This document shows positions 1 to 10,272 of a DNA stretch of 18,594 nucleotides, piece after piece; position 1 is the first letter of the stretch; each line of letters starts with the position of its first letter. Origin of the DNA: Glomus cerebriforme (taxonomy: Eukaryota > Glomeromycota > Glomeromycetes > Glomerales > Glomeraceae). The notes beneath the pieces were generated by a model, which saw nothing but the letters and a program-made list of their open reading frames with translations, made no database searches and was not told the origin of the DNA. The position numbers were made by a program, and so were the translations under genes. The stretch covers positions 41,919 to 60,512 of the forward strand of contig QKYT01000161.1 of the NCBI GenBank assembly GCA_003550305.1, given 5' to 3'.

Positions 1-169
1 AAAAAAAAATATTACAATTTAACTCGTTATTTACTTCTGAAGAATTTTCAGTACGTTGACGCCTTGTATATAAGGAAATCATTTGACTAATCTTATTTAA
101 ATAAAAAGGTTTATTTTCTTTTCATTTGTCTTTCGCATAATAAAGACTATTATTGGTCAAACTATTAGT

Positions 170-686
170 GACTATGCGATAGAGGTCGGAACCAGTTCTA
201 GACCCAGTTCCAACCGGGTTTCTGTAATTCTGTACAATTTGGGTCAACCAGTCTCAGGTTACGAAACCCAGTTTGCGACTGGTTTGCGTTTAAAACGGGA
301 CTGTAAAATTTTAAATAGGGAAATTGTGTAACTGCCAAAATCCATAGTGCTGCCTCGAAAATTATCATAATTTATCATAATTGCTCATGATTTCTCGATA
401 ATTTCATATAAATAATTTCTTCATAATTTCTAAAAATTTATTTATAATTATCGCCAGTACTATGGATTTGGCCTGAATTAACGACACAGGAAAATTTCAT
501 AATTTGGATGCACAAATCGGTTTGTGTAAAACGCGTTTGACGCAATATGATTGGTTTATTGGGTTAAACCCAGTTTTCAAAAACACAACTGATTCTAACC
601 TCTACTATGCGAAATCAATAAACCGATATTTTTTTATGTTGGTAAAATATCAATATTTTTGGATCTCCGCACAATATCGCATAGTC
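170..686. mobile_element. Degenerate inverted-repeat element, probable non-autonomous DNA transposon, outer copy
   Basis: A 12-bp sequence, gactatgcgata (170-181), recurs as its exact reverse complement at 675-686. A second inverted match pairs the stretch just inside the left end (about 181-197) with about 587-603, at roughly 14 of 17 positions. The element is richer in GC than its flanks and repeats ccagtt/aacccagtt-type words on both arms. It has no transposase reading frame, and target-site duplications are not clear. An unrelated palindromic element sits inside it. The exact ends are uncertain because the right side offers two candidate termini, near 612 and 686. Confidence 0.38.
334..472. 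mobile_element. Short palindromic MITE-like element nested in the 170-686 element
   Basis: The left arm (334-366) and right arm (about 444-472) form an inverted repeat around a shared core, ccatagt(g/a)ctg, bounded by gccaaa(a)t outside and gataattat-like sequence inside. The loop of about 75 bp is almost pure A/T, with repeated tcataatt words. Length and structure fit a MITE-like foldback element. There is no coding capacity. Confidence 0.42.
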
Positions 687-976
687 CTTCTTCGACCGAT
701 TTTTACCCCACCCAATAACTGATATATAACTTTATATAGGTTAATTGTTTGTTACATATGTACTGTACACGATATTTGATACATAATATTAATGAAATCT
801 TTGATTATTGTAAATCTGTAACACAACAGTAGTTTCATGCAATAGGCAGTTCTGCAAAATCCTGCAATAAACCGGATTAACCTGTTTAAATATAAACGAT
901 CGAACCTTTTTAAATTATTAAGTTTACTTTTCAACTTTTCTTAATTTTTTTTTTTTATTTTTTTTAAAAAAAAAAA
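687..976. other. AT-rich upstream region of the first MIR gene, no gene seen
   Basis: No coding-like reading frame is convincing here. The stretch ends in T and A homopolymer runs (about 945-976) that abut the start codon at 977. No clear TATA box was found. Confidence 0.5.
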
Positions 977-2200
977 ATGAAACTATCAAAATATGATGGA
1001 AATATTCATCCAAATGAGTGGTTAAGACAAATTCGTTTATATTGTTTTCTTAAAAAAATTGTAAAAGAAAATGATATGCTTAAAATTGCAAAAACAATGA
1101 TTGAAGAATCAATCATTATTAATATCCCTGAGAATATAACTTCTTTAGATGAACTTAATAATATATTAAAACAAAATATTTCTTTTTCAATTTTTAAAAA
1201 TTTATGTAAAAGAAAATTACAAATATTAAAATATCAAATTGATAATGATATATCAAAATTTATAATGGAATTTCGATCTCTTTGTCGTGATGCTGAGATT
1301 ATTGATTTGGAAGAACAAAAGAAATATTTTATTCAGTCACTACCTAGTAATTTCATTGGTCCATTTAAAGAAATTCAATTACATGTTAATTCTATGAATG
1401 AATTAATTAAAGAATTTGATGATTTTGTATCAGATTATCCAAGAATGATTGAAAGTAATTCATGTGTAGCTTTAAGACATATTGCTACGGGAAGATATTT
1501 ATCTAGCTGTAATAAAAAATATTATAAATCTAATAATCAAGTGGTTTGTATATTTTATATATATATATTTATTTATTTATATCATTATATTTTAATTATT
1601 GAAATATATATGTATATTTTCAGGTTTATTGTGGAGATCCTGTCTTGAATAATGATGCTTTATGGATCATTAATGCTAATAATCTTACAAATTTAAAAGC
1701 ATGTGAAAATTCTATTACTTTGAGGCATAAATTTTATTCTAATAATTATTTATCTGTCTATTATGATGAATCTTCAAACACTGCATGTTATAAAGGTTAG
1801 TAGATTTATATTAATACGGTATATTTTTAAAAAGTTTATAATGTATATTCTTATTAAAATTATTTTCATGAATTTAGCTTGTTGTAATAACAAATGTTTA
1901 ACTTGGACTTTACAACATATTAAGAATGAAAGAAATTATTTAAAATCACATGATAACGTCCTTTTAAAAATGTCATTTGATGAGAATAAAACCATAAAAA
2001 TTTTAACTTTACGTAGTCATGAAATTAATTTTGAGATTGATAATAATATTTATCAAGAAGTTTTCACTCATGAAAATAGAATTGGTGGAATTGATGAGGT
2101 ACATTTATTATATTAATATTTTTTTTTTATTAATTTTTACTATCATTCATATTAAAATATTTAATTTTATTCTTAGTGGTGTATTGAACTTATCAAGTAG
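977..2200 (+). CDS. MIR-domain protein with a Gag-capsid-like N-terminal region, four exons (copy 1)
   Basis: Proposed exons are 977-1543, 1624-1795, 1878-2098 and 2177-2200. Introns begin GT and end AG (gtttgt/ttttcag, gttagt/tttag, gtacat/ttcttag), and the joined frame is open for 327 residues. Residues 1-150 look like a Ty3-type Gag capsid: a YDGNIHPNEW opening with Trp15, then helices, then an LQ..KY...D.SKF...FRSLC segment (81-103) and a KKYFIQSL segment (115-122). From about residue 162, S-CVALRHIATGRYL-S starts a MIR beta-trefoil (family members include O-mannosyltransferases, SDF2 and IP3 receptors), continuing with ALWII, ITLRH, a second TL..H-type repeat, QEVF and a terminal WCIELI. 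No signal peptide or membrane segment is visible, so a cytosolic location is inferred. The function is unknown. The start is the first ATG, aligning with the paralogue at 4635. The 24-nt last exon encodes only WCIELIK plus the stop. Confidence 0.82.
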
Positions 2201-2289
2201 TCTCTTTATTTGAAACTAACTTTGACAAAGATCTTGATATATTTAATATTTTATTATATTACTGGTAAATAGAAAAAGAAATAATATGT

Positions 2290-2534
2290 AAACACTCTTA
2301 ATGTGAACTTCATTGTCATATATCAAATAAAAATTTTGTTCCATCCAATTTATTTGTTTTTAATCACTAGTAGCAGATAATATTTTAATTATATCTAAAG
2401 TATCATATTCTTCCAAAGAAAGCCTCCCACCTCCAAGATAATTAAAAATTTCTGATAAAATATTTGGTAATTTAATTGTAAATATCCCATCTAAAATTTC
2501 AAGATAATTTTAGCAAAAGTTTATTCTCGACCAT
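2290..2534 (-). pseudogene. Broken BTB/POZ-domain gene fragment
   Basis: Reading the minus strand from 2534, an ATG opens MVENKLLLKLS, which resembles the N-terminus of the large BTB (BTB-kelch/TLDc) family of Rhizophagus-type fungi. The frame then hits a stop. A shifted frame gives LEILD and then, after an apparent internal deletion, IKLPNILSEIF and GGGRLSLEEYDTLDIIKIL, the usual C-terminal part of a fungal BTB domain. A stop follows ATSD. Past it, the same frame continues as NWMEQNFYLIY, as in the post-BTB linker of the family, with about 15-20 residues missing. Frameshift, stops and deletions together show a dead copy. BTB proteins usually act as dimerising substrate adaptors for cullin-3 ubiquitin ligases. 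The family match is from memory; no alignment was run. Confidence 0.62.
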
Positions 2535-2854
2535 TATATATAATAATAAAAATGATCTTGTAGCTTGTGATACATAACTGGTTAGTAAAATTAAATCCAG
2601 TATATACAGCGTAATTTAACCAAGAATTATTATTTTCAAATTCATGTGAAACTTTCTGTTATTTCTAGTTTGTACATGTCATGAAATAGTTTAATATACA
2701 GTAAAATTCAGTAATGAAATGAAATTCTTGGAAGATATAAAGTCGAGTATTTACTTTATTTATTTTCTTTTTGTTTAATTAACTTTCTGATTTTAAAATC
2801 AAACATAATCTTAATTATCGGAACCTAATATTAGGTAAAAATAATGAGAACTTT

Positions 2855-3110
2855 ACTTTTTTAGAAATTAAAATAAAATACGAAATTTAAAGCATAAAAT
2901 TTGAATAGTAACCCTTTTTCATCTATAATATCACGACAACATTCATAGATAATAATTAACCAATCTATTTATTGTTTAATTATTTCCTTCCTCTGATAAT
3001 TTCAATTGCCTTATTATAATCATGCTTGATATTTTTACCATAAAATAATATAAAATATTTAAATGCTTTGATTTTATAAAAATATCTGAGATCTGTTTGT
3101 CATAATTCCC
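2855..3110 (-). pseudogene. Weak coding-like relic, unidentified
   Basis: Two minus-strand segments in different frames read like protein: one containing KAIEIIRGRK, and one containing IDWLIIIYECCRDIIDEKG followed by LLFKFYALN. Stops and a frame change separate them. I do not recognise a family. The fragment could be chance, but the acidic/hydrophobic pattern is better than in neighbouring AT-rich DNA. Confidence 0.22.
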
Positions 3111-3679
3111 AATTTAGATAATGTAATTATATTACTTACAAAATTAAAGATACGGATTTTTGAATTTTGAAAGAACTACACTTACTGTAATAAAACTTGA
3201 TTATACAATAATTTCATAAATTAGTTTGTTTATTCAAATAGTTCAATGCTGTATGATTTGAATAATTATTATGACGTATAACATATCAATTACTTTATTT
3301 TTTATACCAAATCAAAAATAACTCAATCGCTAATACAGAATTCTTGCACACTACTAATGTTAGTTAATTGATTTGGGTGTGGTTTTTTTCAATTTATTTC
3401 TTTTTTAATATGAATAAATTTAAATGTATAGAGTGACAGTATCTAGCATAATTTCTCCAGCTTTTTCTATTAATTATAGATCTATTCCCGTTTCAAGTAT
3501 AAGCACTTCTTGAGGTACAGTTTGTGAGACTGTTTTAAAAAATGTTTTGTCTTAAATCTTAATAAATGAACTAATAAACAATACAAAAACGAATTAAAAT
3601 ATTGCTAATCAAATTTGAATTTTTTATTATTAAAATTTGCCAAGTATTTTGCACTTTTTAATATAAACTTTATTTTAAT

Positions 3680-3973
3680 TAGGGATGGCAACGGTCAGTC
3701 ATTGGTCGGTTATGACTGGTTATGAACCTTTGATCGACCGACCGTCTTGACCGACCGCTTTGACTGATCACTTAACCGATCCCTGGAGTTACCGAATTTA
3801 ACTGTTTGGTTTACCAATGCAACTGGTTTAAACATTTTAATGCAATTATCAAAATATTTGTTATTTGATTAAAATGGTCAGTCAAACGGTCGGTCAAACG
3901 GTCGGTCAGAGGCCTTTGACCGACCGATATCACGGTTATGACCGGTTAATGACCGTGACCGTTGCCATCACTA
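3680..3973. mobile_element. hAT-like MITE, about 294 bp
   Basis: The ends are near-identical terminal inverted repeats: tagggatggcaacggtca at the left and the reverse complement of tagtgatggcaacggtca at the right, differing at one of 18 positions. The inverted similarity extends inward through cattggtcggttatgac/cattaaccggtcataac-like sequence. TAGGGATGGCAA is a typical hAT-superfamily terminus. The flanking octamers (attttaat and aattaaat) agree at 6 of 8 positions, a possible decayed 8-bp target duplication but weak in such AT-rich DNA. The interior is dense in ggtcggtca/gaccgaccg words and lacks a transposase frame, so the element is non-autonomous. Confidence 0.75.
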
Positions 3974-4634
3974 AATTAAATCTTCAAATTTTATAAGATT
4001 TCTTTCTTCAAAGAGATTTTAGTAAATATCAAAGATAAAAAAAATAAAGAATAAAAGTATTGAAATTATTAATAATGATCGTTAGATTTTATTCCAGACA
4101 GTTGTTTCTTTTTATCTTTATTATAACTTTGTATATTTATACTGTTATTACGTTTTTTTTTAAATAAATTAAATTACAATCCTTGGAAAAAAAAGAGATC
4201 GACATATTGATAAAATTTTTATTTCTTTAGTGAATGGAAGACTTTTTTTTCGTATAATATTTATAATATTTATAATTTCTATATTTGAATATTATAATAA
4301 CTTGCGCAAAAATAATTTTTTATATAATTTTCTAATCCATTTTTTTCTTTCTAGTCAATATATTAAATTTAATAAACTAATATTGTAAAATTAATAATTG
4401 ATCTGCCGTCAAGCAGTTCTTTGTCTAATAATTTGTTTGACAAATGTAGCTCATGTTGTTGCATATTTGGGATTGTCTACTTGCATATGTATTACTACAG
4501 TAATAAAAAATCCTGTAAGAAAACAAGAATATGAAATATTTAAACGCCATTTAGCTGTCTTGGTATCTTCATTTATTAAAAAAAAAAAAAAAAAAATCTC
4601 TTCTATCTTATAAAAAAAATAAATAAAAATAAAA

Positions 4635-5938
4635 ATGGTTCCTCAATTATATGATGGAAATATTCATCCAAATGAATGGTTAAACCAAATTAAAACATAT
4701 TGTTTTCTTAAACAAATTACCGAAAGTAAAGATATCATCAAATTTGCAAAAATGATGGTTGATTCTACAATTTATATTCCTAGTGATATAACTTCTTTAA
4801 ATGAGCTCATTGATGTATTAAAAGCAGATATTTCTTTTACAATATTTAAAAATACAAATAAAAGAAAATTACAAGCACTCAGATATAAAAGTGAAAATGT
4901 AGGAGGGGATACGTCAAAATTTATTGGTACATTTCGTAAACTTTGTCGTAATGCTGAAATCACAGATTTAGAAGAATTAAAGAAATATTTTGTTCAAACA
5001 CTTTCATGCACTTTTAAAAATAAATTCTTAAAAGAAACAAATGATGATGAATTTGATTCTTTAAATGATATTATTTTAAGGTTTAATAATCTTTTAATTG
5101 AACCAAAAATTAGTGTCGATATTAAAAATGGATCTATTGTAGCTTTAAAACATGTTGCTACAGGAAAATATTTAAGTACAATTGAAAATTTACGTTATAA
5201 GACTGGAAGCAAGTCTCAAATGGTAATTTTTATTTTATTTATTTCGTTAATTGTATTTTTATAATTAATTTGTACTTTTTTTTTTTTTAAGATTTTTATA
5301 GGCGGTTTAGAACCTGATCGATTATCTTTATGGAAAATTAAATTTGATAAAGATTTCGCTACTGCTGATACTGTTATAAATTTACAACATCAATTTGATA
5401 AGTTTCTTGGAGTTCGATATAGCTACAGTAGTAATAGGGTAGATAATTATTATAAATCTCCATCTGAATTTACAGAAGGTAATTAAATAGTTGAATATAA
5501 TTTATTTATCTATAATTTATTAAGTATAATATTAATACATTTTATTTTATTTTTTTTTTAGTGAGTTGTAATATAAAAAAAGACAACGACAATGATATTG
5601 ATTGGAGATTTGACTTTGGTAAATTAAATTATCAGGGATATTTAAAGTCAAATGATATTATTACTCTTCGTATTAGGAATCGAAAATTTAATGATCGTTA
5701 TGAATTTTTACGTGGTCATGATTCTCAAGTTTCTATTGGAGCAGATACTTATCAGGAGGTTTCTTGTCATGATAATGGAATAGGGCCAAATGATGATGTA
5801 TGAAGTATTTCATTATTTATAAATATAAATTGATTTTTTTTTTATTACTTACTAATTAATATTTTTTATAATTTTCAGTGGTGTATTGAACTTATTGAAG
5901 AGCCAAGTTCAACAAGTTCGAGTTTACTAGAATATTAA
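4635..5938 (+). CDS. MIR-domain protein with a Gag-capsid-like N-terminal region, four exons (copy 2)
   Basis: Proposed exons are 4635-5222, 5292-5478, 5562-5797 and 5879-5938, giving 356 residues. Junctions are gtaatt/ttttaag, gtaatt/ttttag and gtatga/ttttcag; the last intron carries a ttactaat branch-point-like site. The N-terminus repeats the paralogue's YDGNIHPNEW with Trp15, and TYCFLKQI, KRKLQALRY, SKFIGTFRKLCRNAEI and DLEELKKYFVQ follow, again Gag-capsid-like. The MIR region starts near residue 166 with GSIVALKHVATGKYLST and goes on through LWKI, INLQHQFDKFLGV, a third repeat ending TYQEVSCHDNG, and WCIELI. A 12-residue Ser/Thr-rich tail after the WCIELI core is absent from copy 1. An alternative acceptor at 5301 would create an immediate stop, so 5292 was chosen. 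No targeting signal is seen. An AATAAA lies about 125 bases past the stop (6064-6069). Function unknown. Confidence 0.85.
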
Positions 5939-6185
5939 TTTATCTATTTGGAAATTCTTAATACACTACTTTTATGCTTAAAGTCAAAATATATAACGAA
6001 ATTTTAAATGTATAAATATATGAAAACAATTTAATATTAAATTATTTTATTTAAATTTATATGAATAAAAGATGTTACATTGGCCAGTTAATGATTTTTT
6101 TAAAGCCGTCTTGCGTCTTAAATTATTGGCCAATTTTATAACGCCTTAAGAAGCTTGACCAGAATTAATCATGGTGTGCGTAAAC

Positions 6186-6272
6186 TGTCAGCTGACATAC
6201 GATTGAATAAAATTTGACAAAATTTTTATTTTCATCGTATGTGGGTATTTTGGACTGGAATGCAGGCCTGCA
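6186..6272. repeat. Hairpin and palindrome cluster
   Basis: Two perfect 12-bp palindromes, tgtcagctgaca (6186-6197) and tgcaggcctgca (6261-6272), flank a foldback whose arms are acatacgat (6195-6203) and atcgtatgt (6234-6242). The arms extend inward imperfectly through A/T sequence. The cluster is markedly GC-richer than its surroundings and is probably part of a transposon or dispersed repeat; a protein-binding site is the alternative. Confidence 0.5.
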
Positions 6273-6506
6273 GCTCGGGGACATCCTAGACATAATTAAT
6301 AGAGTAGTCTACTTCCTTTTCTTCTATCTGTATATTTATTCATACCAGAAATTTGTAGCACGCTTATTATTTTGCATGCTTTTTCTAAAAATAAAAAATA
6401 AAATAAATAGTAGGGCGCAATATATTGACGTGTTAAACATTAATTAATTACATAGAATTACTCATAGACATCATATCCGAATTCTCTAACAAAAACAAAC
6501 TTATAG

Positions 6507-6794
6507 ATGATATCGTCTCAGATACAGAAGCATTGGACATCTCACATCTTTACAACTATAGACTCCCGAGAAGACAACTATCCTGCGTCTCTTACTCTCT
6601 TGATCCACAATCTTATTCCAATCACAACCAGTAACCTTTTCAAAAAATACATTAAAACCGAATTACAATTCTATGATCGACATCTTACTTTCAAAGAATG
6701 GGAAAAACAAAACAAGTTAGACAAAAGACCAAATCGACATGGTTCAAAACACACAAGGCATCTAATTCTTATAAAAATCGCACAAATCGTCTAA
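6507..6794 (+). other. Coding-like segment, possibly a retroelement relic
   Basis: An ATG-initiated open frame of 95 residues has a balanced composition, including WTSHIFTTIDSREDNYPAS and LQFYDRHLTFKEWEKQNK, and a base composition less AT-rich than its flanks. The preceding stretch reads openly in another frame (DDIVSDTEALDISHLYNY), suggesting a frameshift. I do not recognise a domain. With repeat debris on the 5' side, a decayed transposon coding region is more likely than a functional gene. Confidence 0.28.
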
Positions 6795-8114
6795 CAATCT
6801 CAATCTTCTTCAAACATCCCGTCGTACAATTCTCCGGTAAACCCGGGTCATGAATACTCACACCGTCACAGCATCGTAGTCCACTTAATAACACAGAACA
6901 ATTTTATATTTTTTTTTCTTCTTTTTTTTTTTTCTTTACCAGAATTAATTATCTAGATAGTTTTTCTTCTTTTTCTACCTCGCATGAGTGAGTACGTGTT
7001 CTTTATAAAAAAGTAAGGAATTTTATGTTCAGATTAGTTTTTATAATTTTTTATGATACATGTACAATTTTACAATAGGATAGCACTCCGCGTAAATAAA
7101 AATAAAAAATAAAAATAAGCGTATTCCTCTAATATAGGTACTATGGTGAATTTTGATGTGCAATGCATAATACCTGGAATTTTTACTATACATTTGAATT
7201 TTTTCATACTTTAATTATTACATAATTTTACTCATGATGAGTCATATTCTACTTTTATTATGAGTGACAAATTTTGTTTTTGCTAAAGTTGATTATATTA
7301 TTTGATTTAATAATAAATGGTTACGAATACATCGGTAACCTCATCAGATTAATAAAATGAATGAACAACAAATGGTATGCCACACAGAAGAAGTTTATGC
7401 GAAAAGTTTTGATTTTGCATCATAAACACATAATTGTATATTTTCAAAACTTATAAAGTTTAGGATTACATCTTGAGTTTAGCTTACGTCTTACAAAACT
7501 TTATTAAAGGTTAATTTTGGCAAAAACGTGTTTGTTTTAAAAATATTAATATAAATGAAATTTACGAATGTGATTACCGCTGTATAGTACCATCAATCAT
7601 TTTTGTATAACAATTGTTTAGTAATTAATAATATCTCCTGATCATAACCCTTGAAAATTTTAAAGGATTCTTAATCAATAGTTATCTCGGAATTTAATTT
7701 TTTAATTTCTCAAAAATAATTAAATAAATTATTTACGACCAAATTTCCCCACGTTTATATAGTAAAATATTTGTCACCTCGTGTCACACCTACGCATTTC
7801 ATTTTTTCAGGAGTTCTGGGACATAATATTTGTCGCACATTATTTGTCACATAACTCACATGGTTAATTTCTTAATGCCATAATGCTGGCCAAAGTCACG
7901 TGGGAAGAAAATTTGGTGGGTAAATCAATAAATCATAAAGTATCGTGAAAATTGCGAGATTTTGTACACGCTCGTTGACGTTAACGTGATGACGTCTCAG
8001 ATTTTTAAATATTGTGTCAATGATAACAAATTTATTATTTAATTATTATTGACAGTTGAGCAACAATTATATAATATAATAATTTACATGTGATTAAAAT
8101 AAATTTTAAAAATT

Positions 8115-8869
8115 TTATAAATTAGCCATGACAAAAGATGTCAAACCGATTATAAAGAAAGCAATTTCAGAGATACCAACAAATGATGCATCGCCATTAG
8201 CTTCGGTTTTAGCGTTCACGATCTTGACATCAGCACATTGGTACGTAAAATTTTCTCCTGAAATGAAAATAATTTGGAGCACACCTTGATCTCCGATTTT
8301 GGCACCAGCTTTAGAGAGATTAATTGGTGCAGTATAAGGTTTTGGTCCTGCACCTTCAGCAACAGCAACTGTAACATTATCTGTACAATAAAAAAAAATT
8401 TAAATGTTTAAATTAATTTCGTTATTTTTTAAGCATATTCTTTTAAAAAATTAAAAATATTCATTTATTTATACCTGAAACAGATTGAAAAGTACTATTA
8501 GAATCGGGAGCGTAGTTGAAGGTCAAAATACCATCACCATGTCCAATGTTAACCGTAGCTTGACCATCTAATATAAAAAAAAAAAATACAAAAATTATTA
8601 TTTTTTTTGTGTCATAATCAACGTAAAAACTATTCTAACTTTTAAAAAACTCGTATATAAATAAACATTTAAGAATTCTCACCTGTAACAGGAAAGTCAG
8701 TTATGGCAGTAGTGTTTACTTCATTAGAACCACCACAAGGATATTCTTTCATTCTTTCAGCGTTATTTCCTCTGAATGGAGGATTGACAAATGCTATATG
8801 GGCATTTGCGGAAGATATGAGAACGATGAAAAAGATAAAGAGGATGGCAAAAGTTTTAGAGGAATTCAT
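8115..8869 (-). CDS. Secreted, GPI-anchored BIM1-like (LPMO-like X325) copper-binding protein, three exons
   Basis: Minus-strand exons are 8869-8683, 8567-8475 and 8380-8115; introns run GTGAG to TTAG and GTATA to ACAG, both phase 1, and the product has 181 residues. Residues 1-23 form a signal peptide ending ANA, so the mature protein starts at His24, as needed for a histidine brace. HIAFVNPPFRG followed by PCGG is the family opening. His72 in NIGHGDG is the likely second brace histidine, and Asp144 in QCADV is a candidate third ligand. Cys45 and Cys142 may pair. Sequons at Asn52, Asn86, Asn95 and Asn137 suggest glycosylation. The last 25 residues are a small/polar stretch near 154-159 and a hydrophobic tail, a GPI signal. 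Known members (Cryptococcus Bim1/Cbi1) bind copper and support its uptake rather than oxidise polysaccharide. A TATA-like site lies about 52 bases upstream. An older-style LPMO is less likely because of length and GPI tail. Confidence 0.88.
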
Positions 8870-8920
8870 ATTTATAAATTTTCATCCAAGGATGAATTTA
8901 AAATTATTGGAATTGAACGA

Positions 8921-8928
8921 CTTTATAA
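8921..8928 (-). promoter_or_regulatory. TATA-box-like element of the BIM1-like gene
   Basis: The minus strand reads TTATAAAG here, about 52 bases before the ATG at 8869. Spacing allows a short 5' leader. Confidence 0.45.
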
Positions 8929-10272
8929 GGTAATTTGGGGGTGAAAGAAAGAGGGACTTTAACGTGTAATTTTTTGGGATCGCTTTTAACTAAGATTAAG
9001 TTCAGATTATCTTAAGATGATGAAGTACAAAGGACAATCTTGCGTATGCTGTATTTTGTTTAGTCAAACACATTTTCTAAAATAATAAGATATTTAATTG
9101 TTACGCACAAGAAATCAAATAATTTCGAAAAAGAATTTTCGTGATCTATCTTAATGAAACTGCTATTGTCTTTTTTTATGCAAAGAAAATTCTCAAAAGA
9201 ATACATTACTCGAGTCATAAATTAAAACTTTATCAGTTATCATTAACTTTTTGTCTTTTCTGATTTTATTATTTTAATATTTAAATAATTTTATAAAAGA
9301 ACGAAATTAAACCACTTGTTCGCGTGAAGCAAAAAAAAAAAAAAATTGAAATAATTCAATCAATTAAAAAGGATTTTTTTTTTTCTATTAATATATAGAT
9401 TACGTGAAACTCGTTAACTCGGGAACTTTTGTCAAATCAAAGGTGCATGATTTTACCCGATCGGTAAAGATAAAGTTTGATCTATCTCGAATGTGTAACT
9501 TCCATATTTTGTCATATCCGTCAAATTTTGTAACATTGGTTTTTTTTTCATTTGACTATTTGAACTTCATTTTTTTTTTTAAACAAGTTCATTTTAATTT
9601 TAAAGACATTATTAACTGACATAACAAGTATTCCTAGTTTCAACTTTCTAAATAATAGCAGAAAATAAATAACTAAATTATTTCTTATTTTACGACGAGT
9701 ATCTTGATAAGATCGGCGGCTACCGGCAAAGAATGTAACTGGAAACTTTATTTGGATGACATCGGTTTGTTATTGTTGTAATTCTGGATTATGAGGGAGG
9801 ACAAGAATTTTTCGCCCCTTGAAAGAAGAATAAGATTATTAATATCGTCATCTTAATTATTGTTGTTCATATATTTAAAATGAATACATTTGCAACACAA
9901 TCCCCCATGAAATACGTAATTTTTCGAGAATGAAAAGTTTATTAATTCAATAATCTCGGGTTGATACGGGTTGATCTCTATTTTTTTTCCTTTTTCTTTT
10001 TAGAATTCGGAATTAGATAGCATTTTTTATTCATTATTACTTCTTAAAGTTTCGTTAGATGGTGTTTTTTAGATTCTTTGTTTTATTAATTTTGCTTTTT
10101 CATTTTTTTTTTTAGAAATCAACTCGCGAGTCAACTTTTGAATCAATTTTGAATTCTATTATTGATATATATTTGTTTTGTCTTTCCAGCTTTTACATAC
10201 TTGCTAATATACAAATTTTGAACAGCAATCGCAGCAATTAATTTTAATCTTTTATTCAAATAATAGCTTTTG

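Larger units (their letters stand above)
2201..4634. other. Intergenic block between the two MIR paralogues: relics and one MITE
   Basis: No intact gene is supported. The block contains a broken BTB gene (2290-2534, minus), a weaker coding-like relic (about 2855-3110, minus) and a hAT-like MITE (3680-3973). The rest is very AT-rich. An open frame at about 4398-4613 begins with TTG, resembles no family I know and ends in a poly-A/lysine run, so I do not call it a gene. Confidence 0.5.
5939..8114. other. Intergenic region with repeat debris, no intact gene
   Basis: The first part (6060-6300) is repeat-like, with a hairpin and perfect palindromes listed separately. A coding-like segment lies at 6507-6794. 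A sequence around 7878-7893 (cataatgctggc) recurs at about 10693-10704, suggesting fragments of one repeat family. The stretch 7770-7865 repeats gtcaca/gtcgcaca words several times. The rest is AT-rich with no supported gene. Confidence 0.5.

Noticed and set aside
504..722. Plus-strand open frame of 72 codons
   Set aside because: It starts at TTG and lies mostly within the inverted-repeat element at 170-686; no protein-like pattern.
4398..4613. Open frame upstream of the second MIR gene with hydrophobic residues
   Set aside because: The start is TTG, the end is a poly-A run, no family is recognised, and it is not in frame with or spliced to the gene at 4635.
8703..8933. Plus-strand open frame of 76 codons
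   Set aside because: It is antisense to the first exon of the BIM1-like gene, which has strong family evidence.
9448..9470. Palindrome-like tttacccgatcggtaaa as a regulatory operator
   Set aside because: The symmetry is off by one base and no gene or second site is near, so it is not distinguishable from chance.
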